Origin: JAIEPW01 sp964406035
GTDB taxonomy: Bacteria > Acidobacteriota > Terriglobia > Bryobacterales > Bryobacteraceae
Assembly (NCBI GenBank): GCA_964406035.1
Contig: CAYOQB010000183.1
Coordinates: 1 to 9,828, forward strand
Length of the DNA: 9,828 bases
Direction of reading: 5' to 3'
Made by a program: the position numbers and the translations under genes
Part shown: one piece after another, positions 1 to 4,815 of the stretch
Layout of the letters: the number at the start of each line of letters is the position of its first letter
Position numbering within the stretch: the stretch's first letter is position 1
Notes under the pieces: generated by a model
What the model was told of the DNA's origin: nothing
The model's input: only the letters and a program-made list of their open reading frames with translations
Database searches by the model: none

Positions 1-71
1 TCGGCAACGGCAAGCTCGCGGATGTGTTTCCGGGGCACCAGGCGAAGTTCCGGGGCATCCTGAAGGGGTAG
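1..71 (+). CDS. Possible C-terminal end of an unidentified protein (partial)
   Basis: Reading from base 3, the plus strand is open to a TAG at 69-71 and encodes a tail ending FRGILKG. Third codon positions are almost all G or C, as in the clear genes of this window, which is the main reason to think it is real. It is too short to assign to a family, and the 5' part lies outside the window. A minus-strand reading of the same bases is also open but has poorer codon bias. Function unknown. Confidence 0.35.
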   Translation, partial: GNGKLADVFPGHQAKFRGILKG

Positions 72-455
72 CAAAGCTCGCTCAGAGCCGCAAGGGCAAG
101 AAACGAGCTGCTCGATTGTTGTCAGTTCGGCAGAGTATGAGAGCCCATCGAACTCCTCATCCACGATCCGCTGCAGCTCGCGGCCCGACTTTTCCAGCCG
201 CCCTGTATTCCCGTAGCAGCGTTGTCAGAATCATCCGCACCGAACGACGCTTCGCGTCGCCTATATCGACCGCTGCTTGCCCGGTTTCGCAATACTCCGA
301 GAACCCACTGCTGGGGTGAGCGTCGCTTCGGTACTGCGCCTCTAACCGACGCAAGCGCCTGCCACCGCATGTTTTCTGCTTCGAAATAGGCGTTATCCAC
401 GCGCTGCCGTGCAGACTCTGAAAGGTAGTTGCGCGGGTCGTTCGACGGGGTTGAG
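72..455 (-). pseudogene. Possible decayed ORF, frameshifted, unknown family
   Basis: No intact gene lies between the left stub and the repeat region. On the minus strand three stretches in different frames look protein-like: one containing SESARQRVDNAYFEAENM (about 425-355), one containing RLEAQYRSDAHPSSGFSEYC running on to MILTTLLREYR (about 350-185), and one containing GRELQRIVDEEFDG (about 190-125). Joining them needs at least two frame changes, so this would be a pseudogene or a region with indel errors. No family was recognised and the three pieces may not belong together. Confidence 0.22.
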
Positions 456-470
456 GGTACAGGAATATGG

Positions 471-525
471 CGCAGCCCGGTGCCAGTTCCACGTGTTCCG
501 GGGCTCGTGCGACCCCTTAGCCCGA
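471..525 (+). repeat. Direct repeat A, copy 1 (55 bp)
   Basis: Identical over 55 bp to 683-737. It begins cgcagcccggtgcca and stops at the gap. The bases before it differ from those before copy 2, so 471 is a true repeat boundary, while the right edge is only where the contig stopped. Confidence 0.95.
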
Positions 526-625
526 NNNNNNNNNNNNNNNNNNNNNNNNNNNNNNNNNNNNNNNNNNNNNNNNNNNNNNNNNNNNNNNNNNNNNNNNNNN
601 NNNNNNNNNNNNNNNNNNNNNNNNN
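526..625. other. Assembly gap (100 N)
   Basis: Exactly 100 N, the placeholder length many scaffolders use. The bases on each side are exact 55-bp copies of sequence found again just downstream (471-525 = 683-737; 626-680 = 807-861). The gap is therefore an unresolved tandem repeat. If there are only two units the missing sequence should be 69 bp, equivalent to 738-806. Confidence 0.98.
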
Positions 626-680
626 TCCCGAACGAGATATTCCTCCTTACTCCGGGTATATGGAGCAGGTGGAACAGGCA
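626..680 (+). repeat. Direct repeat B, copy 1 (55 bp)
   Basis: Identical over 55 bp to 807-861; the first mismatch is c681 versus t862. It starts at the right edge of the gap. The two B copies are 181 bp apart in gap-free sequence, which sets the period of the tandem duplication. Confidence 0.95.
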
Positions 681-682
681 CT

Positions 683-863
683 CGCAGCCCGGTGCCAGTT
701 CCACGTGTTCCGGGGCTCGTGCGACCCCTTAGCCCGAAAAAGGCGTGAATCGCCGGTTTCGCGAGGTTGGTGCGGTTGCAAGTTGCTGGAATCATTCAGC
801 GCGATATCCCGAACGAGATATTCCTCCTTACTCCGGGTATATGGAGCAGGTGGAACAGGCATT
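683..863 (+). repeat. 181-bp tandem repeat unit (complete copy)
   Basis: This is the only complete unit: repeat A copy 2 (683-737), a 69-bp middle (738-806), repeat B copy 2 (807-861) and a 2-bp joint. The next unit breaks down after cgcagcc at 864-870, which is followed by a small tandem of about 12 bp (863-886). The period 181 is not a multiple of 3, so extra units would shift any reading frame; the repeat is most likely non-coding. It lies directly upstream of the methyltransferase gene and may carry its 5' region. Confidence 0.9.
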
Positions 864-933
864 CGCAGCCACTCTCGCAGCCACTGAGCGGAGGTCGAGC
901 GCACTCCTCGATTCCCTGTTACAACAGTGGTGC

Positions 934-1656
934 ATGTCATTCCACAATGTCTACGAGGATGAGCAGAGAGCAGAATCGTACGCGAAACTCGAATTTCCGG
1001 GCACCTACTACCTGGCGTTCCGCGACCTGAAGGCGATCTTCGCGGAGCACGTGCGGGGACCTGCCGCACTCGACTTCGGCTGCGGCGCGGGACGATCCAC
1101 GAGATTCCTTAAGAAGCTCGGATTCGACGCGGTGGGCATCGACATCTCCGCCAGTATGATCGAGGCAGCGAAAAAGACTGATCCGGACGGCCAGTACGCG
1201 CTCGTTGACGGCGGCGATTTCGGTCTTCTCCGCACGAGCGAGTTCGATCTGGTCTTCTCAGCGTTCGCGTTCGACAACATTCCGGACATCGAGAAGCGGC
1301 GTTCCCTGCTGGGGGGATTGCGCAGCCTGCTCAATCAGGAAGGTCGTATTATCCTGCTCGGTTCGAAGCCGGAAATTTACTGCCACGAATGGGCGTCGTT
1401 CACGACGATGGCGTTTCCGGAGAATCGTCACGCGAAGAGTGGGGAGGCGGTACGCATCGTCATGAAGGATGTGGAGGATAGTCGCCCCGTAGTAGACCTC
1501 GTTTGGTTTCACGAGGATTATGTGGACCTGTTTGCTGTCTCGGGACTCGATCTGGTGGCGGAGTACAGGCCCCTCGGGTATGAGGACGAGCCATATGACT
1601 GGCAATCCGAAACGTTGATCCCGCCGTGGGTTGTTTACGTGCTGCGGAGTAAGTAG
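934..1656 (+). CDS. Class I SAM-dependent methyltransferase
   Basis: Encodes 240 aa with the Rossmann-type methyltransferase core. Motif I is LDFGCGAGRST (residues 46-56), the acidic residue of strand 2 is D70 in VGIDIS, and the motif II/III region is DLVFSAFAFDNIP (105-117), followed by GRIILLGS (137-144). It is a methyltransferase_11/25-type enzyme; the substrate cannot be read from the sequence. The frame is open upstream to an ATG at 745 and another at 841, but those codons lie in the 181-bp tandem repeat or just after it. The start MSFHNVYED fits the usual N-terminus of this family as I recall it, so ATG 934 is preferred although no strong Shine-Dalgarno precedes it. A REP-like repeat cluster follows the stop at once. 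Soluble, cytoplasmic. Confidence 0.88.
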   Translation: MSFHNVYEDEQRAESYAKLEFPGTYYLAFRDLKAIFAEHVRGPAALDFGCGAGRSTRFLKKLGFDAVGIDISASMIEAAKKTDPDGQYALVDGGDFGLLRTSEFDLVFSAFAFDNIPDIEKRRSLLGGLRSLLNQEGRIILLGSKPEIYCHEWASFTTMAFPENRHAKSGEAVRIVMKDVEDSRPVVDLVWFHEDYVDLFAVSGLDLVAEYRPLGYEDEPYDWQSETLIPPWVVYVLRSK

Positions 1657-1684
1657 CAGCCGGTGCCAAGTAGCAGCCGGTGCC
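1651..1684 (+). repeat. 17-bp tandem repeat, two copies
   Basis: The unit aagtagcagccggtgcc occurs at 1651-1667 and 1668-1684. The first copy contains the methyltransferase stop codon (TAG 1654-1656). The second copy runs into the palindrome at 1678-1702. It looks like local duplication of the edge of the palindromic element. Confidence 0.85.
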
Positions 1685-1702
1685 AGGTGGTGCCTGGCAC
1701 CG
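1678..1702. repeat. REP-like palindrome, copy 1
   Basis: A perfect 10-bp inverted repeat (cggtgccagg / cctggcaccg) around the loop tggtg. The element plus the next base is identical over 26 bp to the copy at 2368-2393. The two copies flank the RAYT transposase remnant, the arrangement expected of REP elements and their mobilising transposase. As RNA it could also form a hairpin after the methyltransferase gene, but no U-tract follows. Confidence 0.8.
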
Positions 1703-1745
1703 ACTTGGGGGTGCGAATGAGGCAATCCCTTGTTGGTGCAGTAGC

Positions 1746-2205
1746 TTAGGCTGTGGAAAAAGAGATCTCCAAAGTAGACCCCCGTTGCTTTTGGGGCGCT
1801 TTTCGCTCGGCCTGCTTCGGCTTCGGAAATGTGACACCGAAACGCTCCTCCAGGGATGCCGTCGCGCGTGGCCTTGCAGATCGTGGCGAGGCTCAATGCG
1901 AGCCTCCAGTGGACTGAAACAATCGATCCTCAAATGCTTGCGTGTCCAGCCGCCGCGGTGGACCAGTGACGCGCGAGGTGATGCGCGCGCGGACCGGGTT
2001 CAGTTCGATATAGCGGAGTGCGTTTCGTCCAAAACACAAGAAATGCCCGTTCGGCTCAGGCGGCTGTTGAGGAGCTTCGCGTACTCGCCGGCGAGGCGCT
2101 CCATCATGTTCGACAGAGCACCATGCAATGACGCGGAGGTTCAAATGATGGAGGCGATCGGGTCGGTGAAGAACTTTGTTTGACCGAAGTTGCCGCGCCT
2201 GGAGG
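1746..2205 (-). pseudogene. REP-associated tyrosine transposase (RAYT, Y1/IS200-like) remnant
   Basis: Fragments of a RAYT occur in the right order but in different frames. RRGNFGQTKFFTDP ends near 2160. DRLHHLNLRVIAWC follows one frame over. ERLAGEYAKLLNSRLSRTG and then SCVLDETHSA lie in a third frame (from about 2107). LRYIELNPVRARI, the family's best-conserved motif, is at 1980-2018. LEERFGVTFPKPKQAE begins at 1853 and runs to a TAA at 1746-1748. The segment that should carry the HUH metal-binding motif (NHVH after IAWC) is missing, as are about 15 residues before LRVIAWC and the segment after SRTG. The gene is therefore dead by both deletions and frameshifts. In the family, RAYTs cut and move single-stranded REP palindromes, and matching palindromes sit on each side here. 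Confidence 0.8.
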
Positions 2206-2366
2206 TGCGAATCGGGGTCGGCGAGGCAGGGCGAAGATGTAGTGGGGGAGCGCGGCGGAAGTTCTCCGGAAAAGAGGGGGGTACGCGGGAGGGGCGCTTT
2301 TTGCACTGCCGCGACTTCACCACAATCGACTGACAGGGTGAGACTTAACCTGAAATCGCCGGCGGA
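2206..2366. other. Non-coding stretch between RAYT remnant and REP copy 2
   Basis: I see no credible gene here. Any residual RAYT N-terminus upstream of RRGNFGQTKFF is not recognisable; the minus frame is open but its translation is low-complexity and Pro/Arg-rich. With 1657-2205 this makes more than 800 bp without a working gene. Confidence 0.5.
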
Positions 2367-2393
2367 TCGGTGCCAGGTGGTGCCTGGCACCGA
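2367..2393. repeat. REP-like palindrome, copy 2
   Basis: An 11-bp perfect stem (tcggtgccagg / cctggcaccga) with the same tggtg loop as copy 1. Identity with copy 1 runs over 26 bp (2368-2393 versus 1678-1703) and then stops. It lies inside an ORF that is open from 2349 to 2504, so insertion here may have truncated the gene upstream of aat. Confidence 0.8.
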
Positions 2394-2504
2394 GGTGGGG
2401 AAGAACGAGGGCAGCGGCGTGCGAAATGGGAGAAGATGATTCAGCGGCTGAACGAGATGAAGCACGAGTCTGCTTACCCAGTCCACCTGCTACAACAGAA
2501 CTAA
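2394..2504 (+). pseudogene. Possible 3' tail of a gene upstream of aat, interrupted by REP
   Basis: The frame read through 2394-2504 encodes a protein-like tail with AKWEKMIQRLNEMKHES and ends at TAA 2502-2504. That stop overlaps the aat ATG as TAATG, a common sign of translational coupling. Upstream the frame runs straight into the REP palindrome and meets a stop at 2346-2348. I infer the surviving C-terminus of an aat operon partner cut off by the repeat. It could instead be translated from ATG 2436 as a 22-aa leader peptide. Family not recognised. Confidence 0.35.
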
Positions 2505-3082
2505 TGGGTATTCCCTTCACGCCGGAAACCGTCGAGGCGGCCTACCGGCGCGGCATCTTCCCCATGTCCGACCCGGATACCGGCTGGATCAGTTGGTATC
2601 ACCCCCGCAAGCGGGCCATGATCCCGCTGGACGCGTTTCACGTCTCCCGATCCCTGGCGCGGCGCATGCGCAAGCAGGATTTCCAGGTCACCTACGACTG
2701 TGCTTTTGAGCAGGTGATGCGGGCTTGCGCCTCCCGCGATTCCACCTGGATCTCCGAGGAGTTCATCGACGTGTACGGAGAGCTGCACCGCCGGGGCAAG
2801 GCGCACTCAGTGGAAGTCTGGATCGATGGCCAGCTCGCGGGCGGCACCTATGGAGTTCACCTGGGTGCGGCGTTCTTCGCCGAGTCCAAGTTTCATCGGG
2901 TCACCGATATGTCCAAGGTGGCGCTGGCGAGTCTCGCCGGCAAGCTTCTCGGCGGCGGGTTCCAGTTGCTGGAAGTGCAATACCTGACTCCACACCTGGC
3001 GCAGTTCGGCGCCATTGAAGTTCCCGACCGGACTTACGCCGGAATTCTCGCGAGTGCGCTGGAGGGCCGCGGCAGGTGGTAA
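2504..3082 (+). CDS. aat: Leucyl/phenylalanyl-tRNA-protein transferase
   Basis: Encodes 192 aa, cytoplasmic. Aat transfers Leu or Phe from aminoacyl-tRNA to N-terminal Arg or Lys of proteins, making them ClpS/ClpAP substrates in the N-degron pathway. Family features in order: YRRGIFPM (14-21), WYHPRKRAMIPLD (31-43), SRSLARRMRK (48-57), TWISEEFIDVYGELH (81-95), AHSVEVW (100-106), GGTYGVHLGAAFFAESKF (113-130) and LLEVQYLTPHLAQFGA (155-170). Where E. coli Aat has the Asp186-Cys-Gln188 triad, this protein has E157-V-Q159, an Asp-to-Glu change at a catalytic position; E. coli GESMF is AESKF here. ATG 2504 is preferred over the in-frame ATG 2426 because it matches the family N-terminus and lies in a TAATG junction. 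The 3' end overlaps eutC by 7 nt. Confidence 0.93.
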   Translation: MGIPFTPETVEAAYRRGIFPMSDPDTGWISWYHPRKRAMIPLDAFHVSRSLARRMRKQDFQVTYDCAFEQVMRACASRDSTWISEEFIDVYGELHRRGKAHSVEVWIDGQLAGGTYGVHLGAAFFAESKFHRVTDMSKVALASLAGKLLGGGFQLLEVQYLTPHLAQFGAIEVPDRTYAGILASALEGRGRW

Positions 3083-3783
3083 CCACGAACCCATGGACAC
3101 ACCTGAAGGCGGCGACGCCGGCGCGAATCGCGCTGGGCCGGGCGGGGCATGCGCTGCCCACGCGGGAGCTGCTCGACTTTCAATTGGCGCACGCGCGGGC
3201 GCGGGATGCCGTGCATCTGCCTTTGGATGTCGCCGCGACGCGCGCTGAGCTTCCGGCGGCCATTCCCGTTCACAGCCAGGCGCCGGACCGCGCTGCTTAT
3301 TTGCGCCGGCCGGATCTCGGACGCAAGCTGGATCCGCGTTCGGCGACGGCCATCGAAGGCCTGCGCGCGGCCATCGCCTGGGTGATCTGCGACGGCTTGA
3401 GTGCGCTGGCGATCCACCGTCATGCCGCGCAGCTGCTGCACGAGCTCTCCGATCCACAGCCGCTGATGCTGGTGGAGCAGGGACGGGTGGCCATCGGCGA
3501 TCAGATCGGCGAGCTGCTGCAGGCCGAGATCAGCGTGGTGCTGATCGGCGAGCGCCCCGGCCTCAGCTCGCCGGATTCCCTGGGCATCTATCTCACCTAC
3601 CAGCCGCGCATCGGGCGAACCGATGCGGACCGAAACTGCATTTCCAATGTCCGGCCGGAGGGATTGTCCTATCCGGAAGCCGCGCGGAAATTGCTGTGGC
3701 TGATCGACGCGGCGCGATCGCGGCGGCTGAGCGGAGTGGATCTAAAGGAAGACAGCGCAGGTGCGCTTCCGAACACCCCATAG
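3076..3783 (+). CDS. eutC: Ethanolamine ammonia-lyase, small (light) subunit
   Basis: Encodes 235 aa. With EutB, EutC forms the adenosylcobalamin-dependent lyase that converts ethanolamine to acetaldehyde and ammonia. Conserved stretches: RIALGRAG (17-24), PTRELLDFQLAHARARDAVH (28-47), GERPGLSSPDSLGIYLTY (158-175) and RIGRTDADRNCISNVRPEGL (178-197). The start is GTG at 3076, 9 nt after GGAGGG (3061-3066) and overlapping the aat stop (3080-3082), so the two are probably co-translated. It is shorter than the roughly 295-aa enterobacterial EutC and lacks the long N-terminal extension, as expected for EutC not targeted to a microcompartment. No eutB, reactivase or ethanolamine transporter is in the window; the large subunit must be encoded elsewhere if this enzyme works. 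Confidence 0.92.
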   Translation: MVTTNPWTHLKAATPARIALGRAGHALPTRELLDFQLAHARARDAVHLPLDVAATRAELPAAIPVHSQAPDRAAYLRRPDLGRKLDPRSATAIEGLRAAIAWVICDGLSALAIHRHAAQLLHELSDPQPLMLVEQGRVAIGDQIGELLQAEISVVLIGERPGLSSPDSLGIYLTYQPRIGRTDADRNCISNVRPEGLSYPEAARKLLWLIDAARSRRLSGVDLKEDSAGALPNTP

Positions 3784-3819
3784 TTGCCAAATCGGGGAGG
3801 CGCGCTATGCTCAAGACAA

Positions 3820-4416
3820 ATGCGCGTTCCGGCGGCGAGCTTCGCGGCAATGCTCCTGACAGGGTGCGGCGGACCGGCCGAGCGTCCGTCCGGCGCACGC
3901 GCAACGGACCCCGCGGAGCTGCCTCCGAAAATCACCATGTTCTATGCCTCGCCGCCACAGGTCGCGGCGCGGGAGAGCACGCTGCTGTGCTACGGGGTGG
4001 AGCAGGCGGCGAGCGTCGCGTTGGACCCTCCGGTCGCGTCCATTGCGCCCGCGGTCAGCCGTTGCCTGAAGATCTTACCCGCAAGAAGCACTGAATATCG
4101 TTTGACAGCGAAATCGAAAGACGGCACAAGCGTTTCGCAGTCGGTTCAAGTTACTGTTGGCGGAGCGCGAGCGAAAATCCTGGATGTTCGCGTCAGCGCG
4201 CTCGAGGTGAGCAAAGGCAGCGCCATCTCCATCTGCTGGAGAGCCGCCGACGCGATCTCGGCGGAACTTCACCCCTTGCCCGCAATGGACCCGGCGGCGA
4301 ATCCAAACCAGAACTGCATGGCAGATCGCCCCGAAGCCACTAAGTTATACATTCTGAAGGTGAAAGGCGCGAGCGGAGACGAGGATCGGGAGGAGATCCG
4401 GATCAAGGTAAGGTAG
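3820..4416 (+). CDS. Lipoprotein with two Ig-like domains, unknown function
   Basis: Encodes 198 aa. The N-terminus MRVPAASFAAMLLTGC is a short lipoprotein signal with lipobox LTGC and lipidated Cys16, so the mature protein should be membrane-anchored outside the cytoplasm. Two similar beta-rich modules follow: about 37-113 (PPKITMFYASPPQVAA ... LCYGV ... SRCL ... VQVTV) and about 118-198 (AKILDVRVSALEVSKG ... ICWRA ... QNCM ... IRIKV). Each has one Cys pair (57/82 and 139/166) that could form a disulfide. This resembles bacterial Ig-like adhesive or scaffold folds; no catalytic motif is visible. ATG 3820 lies 36 nt after eutC; in-frame TTG 3784 is an alternative. A good GGGGAGG (3794-3800) points at an ATG (3807) in another frame, so the exact start is uncertain. 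The 3' end overlaps the minus-strand gene by 14 bp. Confidence 0.75.
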   Translation: MRVPAASFAAMLLTGCGGPAERPSGARATDPAELPPKITMFYASPPQVAARESTLLCYGVEQAASVALDPPVASIAPAVSRCLKILPARSTEYRLTAKSKDGTSVSQSVQVTVGGARAKILDVRVSALEVSKGSAISICWRAADAISAELHPLPAMDPAANPNQNCMADRPEATKLYILKVKGASGDEDREEIRIKVR

Positions 4417-4621
4417 TCTCCGGCTTCATTCCGTTGAGCATCAGCCGGAGGATGACGAGGTCCGAGGGCTGAAACAGCGCCACCGGGACGTTGCTGAGGT
4501 CCTCGTCGCGGTCCACGATGTGCCGGCGAATCAGCACGCGCAGTTGTTCGACTGTAACTCCAAGCTCTTCAGCAGCTTCGGGCTCCGTATAGTGAGCTTT
4601 GGCGGGTTTGGACAAGATCAT
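4403..4621 (-). CDS. Small putative DNA-binding protein (MerR/excisionase-like HTH)
   Basis: Encodes 72 aa. The segment HYTEPEAAEELGVTVEQLRVL (10-30) has the helix-turn-helix spacing seen in MerR/excisionase-type domains: E/A-rich first helix, LGV turn, second helix with Arg. It is followed by a conserved-looking strand/helix part, VALFQPSDLVILRLML (47-62). It is probably a small cytoplasmic regulator or conserved DNA-binding protein; no target can be named. The gene is transcribed towards the lipoprotein gene and overlaps its 3' end by 14 bp. A plausible sigma-70-like promoter lies just upstream at 4652-4680. The nearest purine-rich stretch is about 12 nt before the ATG, so the ribosome-binding site is weak. 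Confidence 0.65.
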   Translation of the reverse strand: MILSKPAKAHYTEPEAAEELGVTVEQLRVLIRRHIVDRDEDLSNVPVALFQPSDLVILRLMLNGMKPETTLP

Positions 4622-4651
4622 CCGGAAGTGGGCCTCATTCCTACTTTCTGG

Positions 4652-4680
4652 ATTGTAGGACCCCCACGCGCGGGTACCAA
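4652..4680 (-). promoter_or_regulatory. Candidate sigma-70-type promoter for the small HTH gene
   Basis: On the minus strand TTGGTA (4680-4675) and TACAAT (4657-4652) are separated by exactly 17 nt. The -10 matches consensus at 5 of 6 positions and the -35 at 4 of 6. Transcription would begin near 4645, about 24 nt before the start codon at 4621. Confidence 0.45.
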
Positions 4681-4720
4681 TCGGGCGGAGTCCCTAAGAG
4701 CCGTACGTTATTGCCTGATA

Positions 4721-4765
4721 TGCCGCCCTTGGTACGGCGGCGGCAAGGACTTAGAACCGAAGTCC
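4721..4765 (+). promoter_or_regulatory. Two adjacent hairpins in the leader of the PLP enzyme gene
   Basis: The first has a 7-bp stem, tgccgcc (4721-4727) with ggcggca (4739-4745). The second has a 6-bp stem, ggactt (4747-4752) with aagtcc (4760-4765). They lie 50-95 nt upstream of the start at 4816. They do not match any riboswitch class I know, and no T-tract follows. They could be a structured 5' leader, or chance in GC-rich DNA. Confidence 0.3.
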
Positions 4766-4815
4766 CGATAGCCACCCGCGCCGGGAGTGATTACACTGAG
4801 GTTGGAGCGCAAACA

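Noticed and set aside
471..861. Spaced 55-bp repeats considered as a CRISPR array
   Set aside because: There are only two copies of each of two different repeats. They form one 181-bp tandem unit rather than short repeats with unique spacers, and no cas genes are present.
409..887. ORFs read across the 100-N gap on both strands
   Set aside because: They contain a run of 34 unknown residues, and the real gap length is probably 69 bp rather than 100, so the frames are not meaningful.
1678..1702. Palindrome as an intrinsic terminator of the methyltransferase gene
   Set aside because: The stem is strong but no T-tract follows, and an identical copy lies at 2367-2393 away from any gene end, so a dispersed repeat is the better explanation.
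1680..2183. Plus-strand ORF starting inside the REP palindrome
   Set aside because: It is antisense to recognisable RAYT fragments and its translation begins with palindrome sequence.
2807..3457. 216-aa minus-strand ORF opposite aat and eutC
   Set aside because: Composition is dominated by Arg, Ala and Pro, and it lies antisense to two confidently identified genes.
4619..4638. Short leader ORF (MRPTSG) overlapping the small HTH gene start as ATGA
   Set aside because: Seven codons including the stop, and its purine-rich site is too close to its ATG; chance is a sufficient explanation.
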